Positions 25,286 to 33,356 of a DNA stretch of 64,000 bases are shown one piece after another. Position 1 is the first letter of the stretch. Every line of letters starts with the position of its first letter. The notes below the pieces were generated by a model, which saw nothing but the letters and a program-made list of their open reading frames with translations, had not been told where the DNA came from and did no database searches. Made by a program: the position numbers and the translations under genes. Source of the DNA: UBA1141 sp963665155 (GTDB lineage: Bacteria; Chloroflexota; Dehalococcoidia; Lucifugimonadales; UBA3495); NCBI GenBank assembly GCA_963665155.2, contig OY761986.2, positions 868,001 to 932,000 on the forward strand. Direction: 5' to 3'.

Positions 25286-26101
25286 CTAGTAGAGTCCAGC
25301 CATAGAGCCAGCAAACTCTTTGGGCGTTTTACCCTTCAGGGAACTGTGGGGCCTGACCTCGTTGTAGTCCTGCCGCCAGTTCTCTATGATCTCCCTGGCA
25401 TGCCTTACACTCATGAACCAGTTGATGTTCAAGCATTCGTCGCGTAGTCGGCCGTTGAAGCTCTCAGCAAAGGCGTTCTCTACCGGCTTGCCAGGACGTA
25501 TAAAGCTTAACTTGATGCCCCTCCGATAGGCCCACTCATCCATGGCCTTGCTTGCGAACTCCGGGCCGTTGTCCACAGTGATCACCTCAGGTAGTCCCCG
25601 TGTCTCTTCCAGTCTCTCCAGGACTCCCACCACTCTGGCGCCTCCCAGAGAGGTATCTACCTCGATGGCTGGGCACTCCCGTGAATAGTCGTCCACTATG
25701 GCCAATGCCCGGAAGCGCCGACCGGTCACAGTGCTATCAGAGACAAAGTCCATGGACCACCTCTGATTAGGACGTACAGGAGATGGAATGGTCTCCCGGA
25801 CCCCTGCCGCCCCTTTGCGCCTCCTCTTCTTCCTGAGCGCAAGCCCCTCTTCACTGTAGATGCGCTCTGTACGCTTGTGATTGATCACCAGGCCTTCTCT
25901 CTTCAGCATGATGTGCAACCTGGGACTGCCAAAGCGCTTCCTCTCCCATGCCAGCTCACGCATTCTGCGACGCAGGACAGCATCATCACCCTGCTTCGAC
26001 TTGTACCGATAGACCGAGGGTGAGATACCAGTAAGCAGACAGGCCCTCCTCTCACTCAGCCCAAGACTCTCTATGGCATATGCCGCTGCCATCTTCCTCA
26101 C
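25286..26101 (-). CDS. IS3-family transposase OrfB
   Basis: 271 residues as an independent ORF (MRKMAAAYAIESLGLSERRA), with HTH_21 (KRFGSPRLHIMLKREGL), then the rve core: RWSMDFVSDSTVTGRRFRAL (first Asp), ITVDNGPEFASKAMDEW (second Asp) and GKPVENAFAESFNGRLRDE (Glu). The C-terminal NEVRPHSSLKGKTP is typical. It is normally produced as an OrfAB fusion by -1 frameshifting. Intact. Confidence 0.92.
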   Translation of the reverse strand: MRKMAAAYAIESLGLSERRACLLTGISPSVYRYKSKQGDDAVLRRRMRELAWERKRFGSPRLHIMLKREGLVINHKRTERIYSEEGLALRKKRRRKGAAGVRETIPSPVRPNQRWSMDFVSDSTVTGRRFRALAIVDDYSRECPAIEVDTSLGGARVVGVLERLEETRGLPEVITVDNGPEFASKAMDEWAYRRGIKLSFIRPGKPVENAFAESFNGRLRDECLNINWFMSVRHAREIIENWRQDYNEVRPHSSLKGKTPKEFAGSMAGLY

Positions 26102-26109
26102 CTTGGGCT

Positions 26110-26376
26110 TCAGAAGTTTTTTGCCAGCAACTCCTTCAGAGACCAGTTGTCCAACGCCTGCTGGGCCACAATCTGCTTCAGGCGCCGGTTCTCTTCCTCA
26201 ACGGACCTTAGCCTCTTCAACTCGTTCAACGTCAGCCCGGCGTACTTGGCTTTCCACTTGTAGAAGGTGCCTTCGCTCATGCCGTGCCTGCGGCACAGCT
26301 CCCCTGTCTTGGCCCCTGCCTCTGCCTCGTTCAGGACCCCTATGATCTGCTCCTCTGTGTACCTCTTCCGTGCCAT
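26110..26376 (-). CDS. IS3-family transposase OrfA
   Basis: 88 residues: KRYTEEQIIGVLNEAEAGAK (HTH_8 type), CRRHGMSEGTFYKWKAKYAG, and a leucine zipper (LRSVEEENRRLKQIVAQQAL). It ends LLAKNF-stop with the codons GCA AAA AAC; slipping back one base at A-AAA-AAC continues LLAKKLLKPKVRKMAAAY into OrfB. OrfA alone binds the ends and regulates. Confidence 0.9.
   Translation of the reverse strand: MARKRYTEEQIIGVLNEAEAGAKTGELCRRHGMSEGTFYKWKAKYAGLTLNELKRLRSVEEENRRLKQIVAQQALDNWSLKELLAKNF
26123..26134 (-). promoter_or_regulatory. Programmed -1 frameshift site of the IS3 element
   Basis: A run of six A followed by C near the end of orfA (complement of GTTTTTT around 26118-26126). It is the classic IS3-type slippery heptamer; slipping fuses OrfA to OrfB in frame with no stop between. 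Confidence 0.6.
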
Positions 26377-26451
26377 GAGCCCTCCTTACTATGTCCTATT
26401 TTACCTGGAGGACTCTCTTTGCCACTGTTTCTGTTTTCGGGGGTAAGGTCA

Positions 26452-26872
26452 CAATCTCTCCGTTGCCATCTTGCGTTCCATCGTCTTGACTGGCTTGGAT
26501 TTAATCCGAAGTGCCCTAATCGTGCGTTTACCCATGATGCTTACTCCTATTCTAGATTGACCGAATTACCCGAATAGTCTCTGGACGTACTAAAGCCGGT
26601 TATGTATATCCTGAAGGGATACCTATCCGCTATCAAAGACGGTATATATATTATTTAATTGCAAAAAGTAAGGCGACTACACCATGCTCACCCGACTAAC
26701 AAACTGAGGCCGTCTCTGTTTGCTCGTTTCGTTGTTCTGTCTCTGTAGCGCCTGACCAGACGCACCGGGCCCAACAGGAACACCGTCATTGGGTGAGGGC
26801 ATCACGTCCCATGTTCCCCTTGCTTGGCTCGGACTGCTCTTGGTGTTGTTTCGCCAGTAGATGGTGACAGGA
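26452..26872. other. Mostly non-coding stretch after the IS3 element
   Basis: AT-rich from 26590 to 26670. A weak minus-strand ORF at 26677-26907 (76 codons, no recognisable features) overlaps the downstream end of the next gene and may be spurious. No repeats or RNA genes recognised. Confidence 0.4.
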
Positions 26873-27160
26873 TCAGTGCTCCAAGCCTTGCCTATGGAGC
26901 AATTCAAGCTGGAGCAGCCGCAAGCACATTAGCGATGATGGCCGACGTTCCTCACTCATGTACCGGCTAAAGTTATTCCGATGATAGATTCCGAGCAATC
27001 CGGCCATCTGATACGGAGTGACCATCCAAAGCTCACAATAGGCTGATAGGATGTACTCGCTCGCCCCATGAATCGCATAAGGCGAAACCGGAGTATTCAC
27101 CCCCTTTCCTCTTTGCCTTGTGCTAAACAGCGGTGGGAATTCTATTTTCTTGTCATCCAT
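26873..27160 (-). CDS. Small helix-turn-helix-like protein
   Basis: 95 residues. The central part (YCELWMVTPYQMAGLLGIYH, then RYMSEERRPSSLMCLRLLQL) has the spacing of a lambda-repressor-like helix-turn-helix in which the recognition helix follows a conserved Q-M-A-x-L-L-G-I. Residues before it are disordered. Probably a DNA-binding regulator of the island. It is the last of several small, closely packed minus-strand ORFs. Confidence 0.5.
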   Translation of the reverse strand: MDDKKIEFPPLFSTRQRGKGVNTPVSPYAIHGASEYILSAYCELWMVTPYQMAGLLGIYHRNNFSRYMSEERRPSSLMCLRLLQLELLHRQGLEH

Positions 27161-27221
27161 CGACTAATTTCCTTACTTAGACTGACTTTGCCCAGAATTC
27201 GGGCTTTTACAACTGCTACCA

Positions 27222-27446
27222 TCACGACAATTCACCATCTGGACCATCATCGAATTCCCAAGTACCACAACGCTCACGGTTGTCTCGAAGCTCCAATTTC
27301 TTGGGCTTAGACAGTCTCCAACCACTGGAGCGCAGAAAGACAACAGCGGCCCACACCAAATCCTCGGTACATTCCGAATCAATCACGGCCTCGGCCCTAG
27401 CCTGAAATTCCCGAGCCCGGCCTTCTTTTCCGATTCCGAATCTCAA
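27222..27446 (-). CDS. Small hypothetical protein
   Basis: 74 residues from a TTG start that overlaps the stop codon of the preceding ORF (27443-27664). Charged, with EDLVWAAVVFLRSSGWRLS in the middle. Not recognised. The tight overlap with its neighbour supports translation, as in phage-like gene packing. Confidence 0.4.
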   Translation of the reverse strand: MRFGIGKEGRAREFQARAEAVIDSECTEDLVWAAVVFLRSSGWRLSKPKKLELRDNRERCGTWEFDDGPDGELS

Positions 27447-27664
27447 TTCATCACCTCGTTAACGATTGATTCCTGACTTGGTGAGCCACCAAGTTCGTCA
27501 ACATCGACCGTGAAATCTTCGCCGTCACCATCGGAGTCAATTATCGTGGACCACAACGACCAGCGCCGCCGACTCCGGGCGCGCCTATCCACATTCCTAT
27601 CCACATTGCCGCCATTATGAATAGCATTATGGATAGCCCTGGAGCACCTACTGGTAAGTTTCAT
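27443..27664 (-). CDS. Small hypothetical protein
   Basis: 73 residues with a basic N-terminus and an acidic C-terminal half (DSDGDGEDFTVDVDELGG). Overlaps both neighbours by a few bases. Not recognised; real only if the whole run of small ORFs is real. Confidence 0.35.
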   Translation of the reverse strand: MKLTSRCSRAIHNAIHNGGNVDRNVDRRARSRRRWSLWSTIIDSDGDGEDFTVDVDELGGSPSQESIVNEVMN

Positions 27665-27830
27665 TCAGCGTACCCACCCAACAGGAATGAACCTTCTTTT
27701 GCCCATAAATCAAACAACCGTTGCAATGACGGCAATGCCCGTGGCCCACACCATCATGAGGAATAACGTGCTTTGACGGGCTTGTTGACCTGGACTCTCG
27801 CCGATCCGTCTCGATTTTGCTTCTTGCCAT
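27648..27830 (-). CDS. Small cysteine-containing protein
   Basis: 60 residues, with C-x2-C-x2-C (HCRHCNGCLIYG) plus a later Cys (HSCWVG), suggesting a small zinc-binding protein. The start follows the stop of an upstream stretch at about 27835-28045 that reads as protein (GVHELGYCRVLVEYKERNG, EWKEDIDYWEGRLARAVRR) but has no clear start in that frame. A GGAGGA lies before an ATG at 28043 in the other frame, so a frameshift is possible. Confidence 0.4.
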   Translation of the reverse strand: MARSKIETDRRESRSTSPSKHVIPHDGVGHGHCRHCNGCLIYGQKKVHSCWVGTLNETYQ

Positions 27831-28097
27831 GCTGGTACCTCTTATTCCTGAACTCGCCTAACAGCCCTAGCCAACCGACCTTCCCAGTAATCAATATCTT
27901 CTTTCCACTCAACCGCGGTTATCCCAAAATCAGGCCCGTTTCGCTCTTTGTACTCGACAAGGACCCGGCAATAACCCAATTCATGAACGCCAATTCGGAT
28001 TGCCCTTCCCTGGCTTGAACATTGGGATACTTTGTCGCCATATTGAATCCTCCTTCGTTACCGTTCCACAACACTTGGCGTAGTCTCTACCGTTTCT

Positions 28098-28217
28098 CTA
28101 GCCCTGGCCGACCACACCGTAGGCACGGGCTTCGCCCGGGATCTCGTTGATCGTTCCGTTTCTACCAATAATGCGTACAGCAGCTAAATCAGTACCCCTT
28201 TTATTAACGTCGGCCAT
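28098..28217 (-). CDS. Very small hypothetical protein (39 aa)
   Basis: From ATG 28217: MADVNKRGTDLAAVRIIGRN to AYGVVGQG and stop. It is the first ORF of the minus-strand small-gene run, divergent from the gene at 28254 with only 36 bp between. Low support. Confidence 0.25.
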   Translation of the reverse strand: MADVNKRGTDLAAVRIIGRNGTINEIPGEARAYGVVGQG

Positions 28218-28253
28218 CTGCCTAGAATTAACTACTTTGGAAGGGGGGAACTG

Positions 28254-28601
28254 ATGCGTAGGCGACAAGTAACACCTAGTCAAGTGATTCAACATATTGA
28301 GGAAACATTCTTCGAATTTATTGAACACAATTTTTCGAAAATCTTGTTGACTCCGGTCAACTTAAATCGTTTAGCCGGAATAACAGGATTGATCGACCAA
28401 ATTCCCATTGAATTTATTACACTTCCTGACGATGACCGGATCGACTTCCTGTCCGCGAAAGAAGGCCTAAGAAGCGAAGTAGACAATAGTCGGGTAAACC
28501 CGCAGGCGAGGCGATACGAAATATCGCGCTCGTTCAAAGGGATGAGTTCCCTAGAAACTCGGACGGAAACCCCGATTCTCCCCAAGCCGTCGTTTTCTTA
28601 A
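28254..28601 (+). CDS. Hypothetical protein, first of a two-gene unit
   Basis: 115 residues: QVIQHIEETFFEFIEHNF helix, then LNRLAGITGLIDQIPIEFIT, DRIDFLSAKEGLRSEVDN and a basic C-terminal tail. Not recognised. Followed after 28 bp by the HEPN-like gene on the same strand, the arrangement of toxin-antitoxin or abortive-infection pairs. Upstream GGAAGGGGGG provides a strong RBS region. Confidence 0.5.
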   Translation: MRRRQVTPSQVIQHIEETFFEFIEHNFSKILLTPVNLNRLAGITGLIDQIPIEFITLPDDDRIDFLSAKEGLRSEVDNSRVNPQARRYEISRSFKGMSSLETRTETPILPKPSFS

Positions 28602-28629
28602 CGTCGATTATCGAAGTAACAGTTGGTTA

Positions 28630-29217
28630 TTGAAACGTATTACATATACTATTATACCGTATAAGACTGGAATACGTCTGCTTGGCGTAGCGCGAAACCC
28701 GGCCAATGGCTTTCCGGCCAGACCTCTAGGGTTACTCCATGCTCTTCTAGGACAATGCGCCGAGGCCTCTTTGGCGCCAGATATCGACGACCTCCAATTC
28801 ATAGGCGATACTGAACTGCAGGAAAACCTAAAGCTAGATAGAGAATCATGCCGCGAACTCGCGCGTACTGGGCATTGGAAAGCGGCAACAGTCCTAGGCG
28901 GTTCCATAATCGAGGCATTACTTCTCTGGCGATTGATGCAAGAATCCAATGAGGACATCGTAATAGAGCGTTCCAAATTGGGTACGGACCCAGGAAACGA
29001 CCTTGAGTGGTGGTCACTTGGAGTACTGATCAATGTGGCCGCATCGCTCGAGCAGATAGGGACAAATACTGTCATAGTATGCAAACTGGCCCAGAATTTC
29101 CGAAATTTAATCCACCCCGGACGCTCCCAGAGATTAAACCAGCAGGTTAACGAGGCCATGACTTTATCCGTCATGTCTGCAGTCGAATTTGTCATTACAG
29201 ATTTCCAATCTGGATGA
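28630..29217 (+). CDS. HEPN-like helical protein
   Basis: 195 residues. Helical C-terminal two thirds: ESCRELARTGHWKAATVLGG, then SIIEALLLWRLM, and late FRNLIHPGR. The pattern of an amphipathic helix with G-x-I-E followed by R-N-L-x-H is typical of HEPN-type domains in abortive-infection and DUF4145-like proteins, where R-x(4-6)-H catalyses RNA cleavage. The spacing here is R-x3-H, so RNase activity is uncertain. It pairs with the 115-residue protein upstream. Confidence 0.5.
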   Translation: MKRITYTIIPYKTGIRLLGVARNPANGFPARPLGLLHALLGQCAEASLAPDIDDLQFIGDTELQENLKLDRESCRELARTGHWKAATVLGGSIIEALLLWRLMQESNEDIVIERSKLGTDPGNDLEWWSLGVLINVAASLEQIGTNTVIVCKLAQNFRNLIHPGRSQRLNQQVNEAMTLSVMSAVEFVITDFQSG

Positions 29218-29303
29218 CTTCATCCACTGGGAATCGGGCGAGAGAGTGAAAAACACAACCGTAGTAACTCTCTCTGGCCCTTTTCTTTTACCCAAAAACT
29301 GAC

Positions 29304-29480
29304 TTACCCACTTTCCCTGTGACCATCCTGGACCACCCGAACCCGCCTTCCAGCATCCGGGCCAAAGTCCGGGTATGTGGTATGAATTAAAGGCTTGCCA
29401 CAACCCCCATGGCCACAACGAGGCCATCCATCCGGGCCAATACGCATCTTGGGGTTTTTAAGTTTTCGCTTGTTCGACAT
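29304..29480 (-). CDS. Small Cys/His protein, putative zinc binder
   Basis: 58 residues from ATG 29480, chosen because GAGGTGATC lies just upstream. WPRCGHGGCGKPLIH contains C-x4-C with flanking His. Not recognised. First gene downstream of the replication module on the minus strand. Confidence 0.45.
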   Translation of the reverse strand: MSNKRKLKNPKMRIGPDGWPRCGHGGCGKPLIHTTYPDFGPDAGRRVRVVQDGHRESG

Positions 29481-29598
29481 GCTGATCACCTCAATAATTA
29501 ATTTTTCCCAACTCCGGGTTTTGCGGTGCTGACACCATCATCTCGACCATCTCGCCGCTCCACAAGATTCCTTATGTGGACGGGGACACGGGTAACTC

Positions 29599-30465
29599 TC
29601 AACTCACACCGGAGCGTTCCGTTTCCTTGGGTGCGGGCACGCCATTGGGGAACAGTGACTCCCAACGCTTTTTCGAAAGGTCAAAGCCAACAGATTCCCA
29701 AAGCTGGAATAGAGTCTCGGTCGGTGCGGCCGACAATACCGCCCAGTGCCGGGTCCGCTCAATGGTCTCGGCTGCTCTGTTTGCCAACTCCTCTGGCGTA
29801 GCTTTCCACGTGTTCACGTTGTTAGCAGCAGCGGCGGCCACGTCATGGGCATCCTGGCGCATTTCCAATAGAGCGTAGCTCGGGCGGGTCCCCATAGTGG
29901 CCCACTTACCGTTTTGCACCTTAGTCGGTTTCCACGGGCCATCGGGACCATCATGGGCGCGTCGCCTCGGATAAGGGTCTCGGAGCGCCGTGGTGGCTCG
30001 TAGGGTTTCGAGCAGAGCCGCCACGGGGTCAGATAAGGGTCCGGCCCCATCAAACGCGGGTTCGGAGGAGTAGATGACGCGCTCCGCACCTGCGGCGGTC
30101 ATGGTGCCGAACCACCTGAACAGCGCCCCTGAGCGCTGCAAGCGTTTACGAATCGTTGCCCAGTCTTTCTTCTCGGCAGCCAGCAAGGCCACATCGTCGG
30201 CCGATGCGGTGGGCACAGCTAGGGTATGCCGATAAATCTTGCCGCCTTCTTCGATATGCTTATAGAAGGCGTGGCGCTCGAAACCGAATAGAGCACGGCG
30301 GCGAAAAACGGCGTTGGCCTCATTCGCCCAGGAGTTTGAAATCACCATATGTGTAGCGCCCCGCCTGGGGTTGTCCCGGCGCACCATGGCTAGCTCTATT
30401 CGCTGGGGAGAAAGGGGGCGGCCGTCCTCACACGGGGGCGGGGAACAGGGTGCGGAGCTCTTCAA
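29599..30465 (-). CDS. Hypothetical protein downstream of the primase
   Basis: Up to 288 residues; the better start may be the Met at about 30387 (MVRRDNPRRGATHMVISNSW). KHIEEGGKIYRHTLAVPTAS, KRLQRSGALFRWFGTMTAAG and EELANRAAETIERTRHWAVL suggest a helical DNA-associated protein. No ATPase motifs. It directly follows the primase gene and overlaps its end, so it is likely part of the replication module, possibly a second primase or helicase accessory subunit. Not recognised with certainty. Confidence 0.5.
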   Translation of the reverse strand: MKSSAPCSPPPCEDGRPLSPQRIELAMVRRDNPRRGATHMVISNSWANEANAVFRRRALFGFERHAFYKHIEEGGKIYRHTLAVPTASADDVALLAAEKKDWATIRKRLQRSGALFRWFGTMTAAGAERVIYSSEPAFDGAGPLSDPVAALLETLRATTALRDPYPRRRAHDGPDGPWKPTKVQNGKWATMGTRPSYALLEMRQDAHDVAAAAANNVNTWKATPEELANRAAETIERTRHWAVLSAAPTETLFQLWESVGFDLSKKRWESLFPNGVPAPKETERSGVS

Positions 30466-31564
30466 CCTCGTCGGGGGTGGGCCGGTAAGCGGCGCGAGGC
30501 GGCGGCACCTCTACCCCATCTTCCCCGGCAGGGGTTGTCCCACTTGTGGAATGCAACCTGCATTCCACAAGTGGGACAACTTCCTTTGGTGCCCTACTCA
30601 TCGGTTCAGAACGGGGTGACGCATATCGCTCCGCATCTTGGATGACCCGCACGTCACTAGGAGCCCATGCCACTGCCATAAGTAGTTCCTCGGGGTCGAT
30701 GTCGGCGCGAAGGTTGTCCGGAACCCATTCGGAACTTTTTAAACTCCATAACGCCCTTGAGCCCTTGAATAGAGCATCATGACGCTGCCCCTCTTGTGCG
30801 GCCCCCACTTCGGAGATTATGTTCCGTACTGCTGCCTCGACGTACCGGGCGGCCCCAGAATTGTCGCGTCGACCTGAAAACGCTGGCGGTCCTGTTCTGG
30901 CGGGCCGTGGCTTCGGCTTGTGCTTTTCGATAAACTCTTGGACCACGGCCACGGGCAGCAGGTTATACATAGGTCAGCACTCCGTTCTCTGGATTACTAC
31001 CGTAGAGGAACCGCGCAGGGTCTTTGATGGACTGGTTCGAACTGGGAAATTCCGTTAATAAGGCGCGCCGCATCGCCCCGTAGAGCACAGCATCAATTAT
31101 TGGTTTGTCCAAGATGAAGACCACACGGGATTTCGGCGCTTCGGGGGTTGAACTTAGGGTTGAATAAAGGAAGGCCGCATGCTGGGCAATGAACACTTCA
31201 CCCAATAGATACGGAATGCCCGAAGCTTCGTTGCCCTGGTCGAAATCTAGCTCCAGGGTTTGGGCGCTCAGGAAATGTCCCGCCTGGCGGTAGCCGCGAG
31301 GCCGACCGCAATGACGAGCGTCATTTTTCCGCTCGAAACAGCACCACCGCCCGCCGCAATGCTCCAGACTGCAGCCGTCCAGGACAGCGGCGAAGGAATG
31401 CCCGTTGCGGATTTCATGGGTGAGAGAGTCCACCGTGTGGGCCTCACGCCGAAAGGCGGAGTTGTATTTGGCCCACCGGGGTCACCGGGGTGAAGTTTCT
31501 CGCCTGGCCAGAGGCGGTTGATGGAAATCTCAACTGTTGGCCGTGGTAAGCTATATAACACCAT
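30428..31564 (-). pseudogene. AEP-type DNA primase of the element, two frameshifts
   Basis: Three ORFs on the minus strand form one gene. 31564 to about 31445 encodes VEISINRLWPGEKLHPGD and TTPPFGVR. After a one-base loss the next frame continues AHTVDSLTHEIRNGHSFAAV, then TLELDFDQGN (the D-x-D motif of archaeo-eukaryotic primases), YSTLSSTPEAPKSRVVFILD and FLYGSNPENGVLTYV. A second break near 30965 leads to NLLPVAVVQEFIEKHK and AARYVEAAVRNIISEV, with the primase-C-terminal helical motif. AEP primases replicate plasmids and integrative elements. The double frameshift suggests decay unless these are sequencing errors. Confidence 0.6.
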
Positions 31565-31647
31565 GCCGGTGCTCCATCATCGGTTTTGGGCAAGGGCTGT
31601 CAGGTGTCATCCGCCAAAGAAGACCACTTGGTAACCAGGATTTATTG

Positions 31648-31887
31648 TTATTTCTTCTTCTTAGCCCGAGTCCGTGCCGATTTTAGGCCCAGGCGTGAGA
31701 AATATGCTTTCCGAGCGTATTCAGCTCTGCGCTGGCGCTCCACTTCCGTCAAAACTTGCTCTGGATCCACCTCGACCTCAAACCGCTTCTCAAACTTTGC
31801 CCTTGCTGCCCGCGTATTTGTTTTTCCTTGGGCATGTAATGAAAAAGCGCCCACGCGAGCGCGCAATGTGCGTTCGGTGGGCGTCAT
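31648..31887 (-). CDS. Small basic protein of the replication module
   Basis: 79 residues: LRARVGAFSLHAQGKTNTRA, then FEVEVDPEQVLTEVERQRRA and a Lys/Arg-rich tail ending in KKKK. A recurrent small protein next to XRE regulators in actinobacterial-like mobile elements, function unknown. It overlaps the XRE gene's stop by 4 bp (ATGA). Confidence 0.6.
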   Translation of the reverse strand: MTPTERTLRARVGAFSLHAQGKTNTRAARAKFEKRFEVEVDPEQVLTEVERQRRAEYARKAYFSRLGLKSARTRAKKKK

Positions 31888-32105
31888 CTGGCGGAGTCCT
31901 CGTCAATACCTAGTGCAGCGAAAATCCGCTTGCGGGCTGCAGGATAGGTCCGCTGGCCGTTTTCGAGACCTGAAATTTCGTGCTGTGTTACCTGAGCGAA
32001 GAAAGCCAGGTCAACCTGTCTCCAGCCCCGTGCGGTCCGAGCGGGCCGCACCTTTAGACCTGGATCGACACCAATTACAACAAAAATGTCAGGAGCTTCT
32101 TGCAT
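31884..32105 (-). CDS. XRE-family helix-turn-helix regulator
   Basis: 73 residues. LKVRPARTARGWRQVDLAFFAQVTQHEISGLENGQRTYP is a standard Cro/C1-type HTH. Likely represses integrase or replication functions. It overlaps the downstream small basic protein gene by 4 bp; both follow the 240-residue gene, suggesting one transcript from the integrase side. Confidence 0.75.
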   Translation of the reverse strand: MQEAPDIFVVIGVDPGLKVRPARTARGWRQVDLAFFAQVTQHEISGLENGQRTYPAARKRIFAALGIDEDSAR

Positions 32106-32161
32106 CTCCTGACATTATCAATCCAAGGTCCGTACCCAATACTGATACTTTTACGCGCACT

Positions 32162-32884
32162 TTAGAGACACATGGGTTTCGCCTCATTGCTCATATGTTC
32201 TTGGCCTTGCCCCGTCTCATTCATGCGGTAACCTGCAGCTTGATCCCATTGATTAATTTCCGAGTAAAAATTAGTTTCATGAATTCCTTGTAATTCAACA
32301 AATGTCTTTATGGACGAGGTTCGCGGAACCACTCGTACTTGCCACCACAAGTCAGCCCATTTGGTCAGCCGTTTTCTCTGCCACTGGCTCAGTTTAGTTC
32401 TGGCCATTTCTCGTGCATCTTTTCGGGCTCCTCTTTTGGGGCGTGGTGATTCTGTGTCAAGCAATACCTCTAACCCTTCATCGCATTCCAATCCCAAGGC
32501 GGCAAGAATCGATTCACGGTCCGTTCTAGTCGCCTCGCGACGTGGGATACCGTAAAATCGCAGTATCGCTTCAACGACAGTTGCGCCGAAAATGTGCTCA
32601 CTGAAACCGCCCCAGGACTCGCACCACGGCTTGAAGCAATCACTTATCCTTGTCGGCAATTCGGTCGGGTCATCGACCCAACCTGGATCTACCCACCATT
32701 TACTTTTTGCTTGTGCCAAAACATCGCGCAATTGCGCCCCGCATTCTTCTACAAGATTGGCATAGCATGCCTCACACGTCGCCCTCGCCGCTGGGTCATC
32801 CATTGCGCGGCGCACCAAATACTCGGCCAGGACAGCCTTGCTAGTTGGATAAGGTTCCTCTTCTGTTACCCAAATCACGCTCAT
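32162..32884 (-). CDS. Hypothetical protein next to the integrase
   Basis: 240 residues, Trp- and Cys-rich (CEACYANLVEECG, SKWWVDPGWVDD, DCFKPWCESWGGFSEH). The region SILAALGLECDEGLEVLLDT is followed by a basic segment (SPRPKRGARKDAREMARTKL). Not recognised. It starts 5 bp after the integrase stop, so the two were probably co-transcribed. It is a plausible excisionase-independent accessory gene of this element type, but no HTH is evident. Confidence 0.55.
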   Translation of the reverse strand: MSVIWVTEEEPYPTSKAVLAEYLVRRAMDDPAARATCEACYANLVEECGAQLRDVLAQAKSKWWVDPGWVDDPTELPTRISDCFKPWCESWGGFSEHIFGATVVEAILRFYGIPRREATRTDRESILAALGLECDEGLEVLLDTESPRPKRGARKDAREMARTKLSQWQRKRLTKWADLWWQVRVVPRTSSIKTFVELQGIHETNFYSEINQWDQAAGYRMNETGQGQEHMSNEAKPMCL

Positions 32885-33356
32885 GTCGCCTACACTCGGT
32901 CACTGAGGCTGGACCGCTTATGGGCTTCCAGCGCCCTTTCGCTCGCGGCGCTGGCGGCGTACCTGCTTAACATCGTCCTGCTACGCCATCCGGCCAAGTG
33001 CATCAAGTCCCCTTCCATGTTCCCTGGCGTGGCAAGCCAGTCATGCGCCCAACTGTGCCTTAGTTGGTGCGGATGCACTTTGCCCAAGCCAGCTTCTTTA
33101 GCACGTCTCCAAACTACCTGCCTAATGCCCGATGTGGTCATCGCAGAACCACGCTTTCCGCCACCACGCCCCAATCATAAGAATTCCGAAGTGGCGTCCC
33201 GGTGTTGCGACCTGATCCGCATATAACGGTCTAACGCCCTAGCAGTCCTTTTCCCGATTGACAAGATTCTAGGGCGGCGTCCTTTGCCAAGCACGTGTAG
33301 TAATCCGGCTTCAAGGTCCACATCATCTAGCTTTAAGTTAGTGAGTTCAGGCAAAC

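Larger units (their letters stand above)
25257..26451 (-). mobile_element. Intact IS3-family element (orfA-orfB with programmed frameshift)
   Basis: 1,195 bp, with terminal inverted repeats TGACCTTACCCC(C)GAA at 25257 and, in complement, ending at 26451. orfA and orfB are both open and linked by an A-A-A-A-A-A-C slippery heptamer. No clear target duplication at the ends. All catalytic residues are present, so this may be active. Confidence 0.85.

Noticed and set aside
33150..33200. Selenocysteine at the integrase TGA
   Set aside because: The TGA replaces a Trp codon, not Cys, and no stem-loop of SECIS form follows; the gene is also split by an IS, so this is decay.
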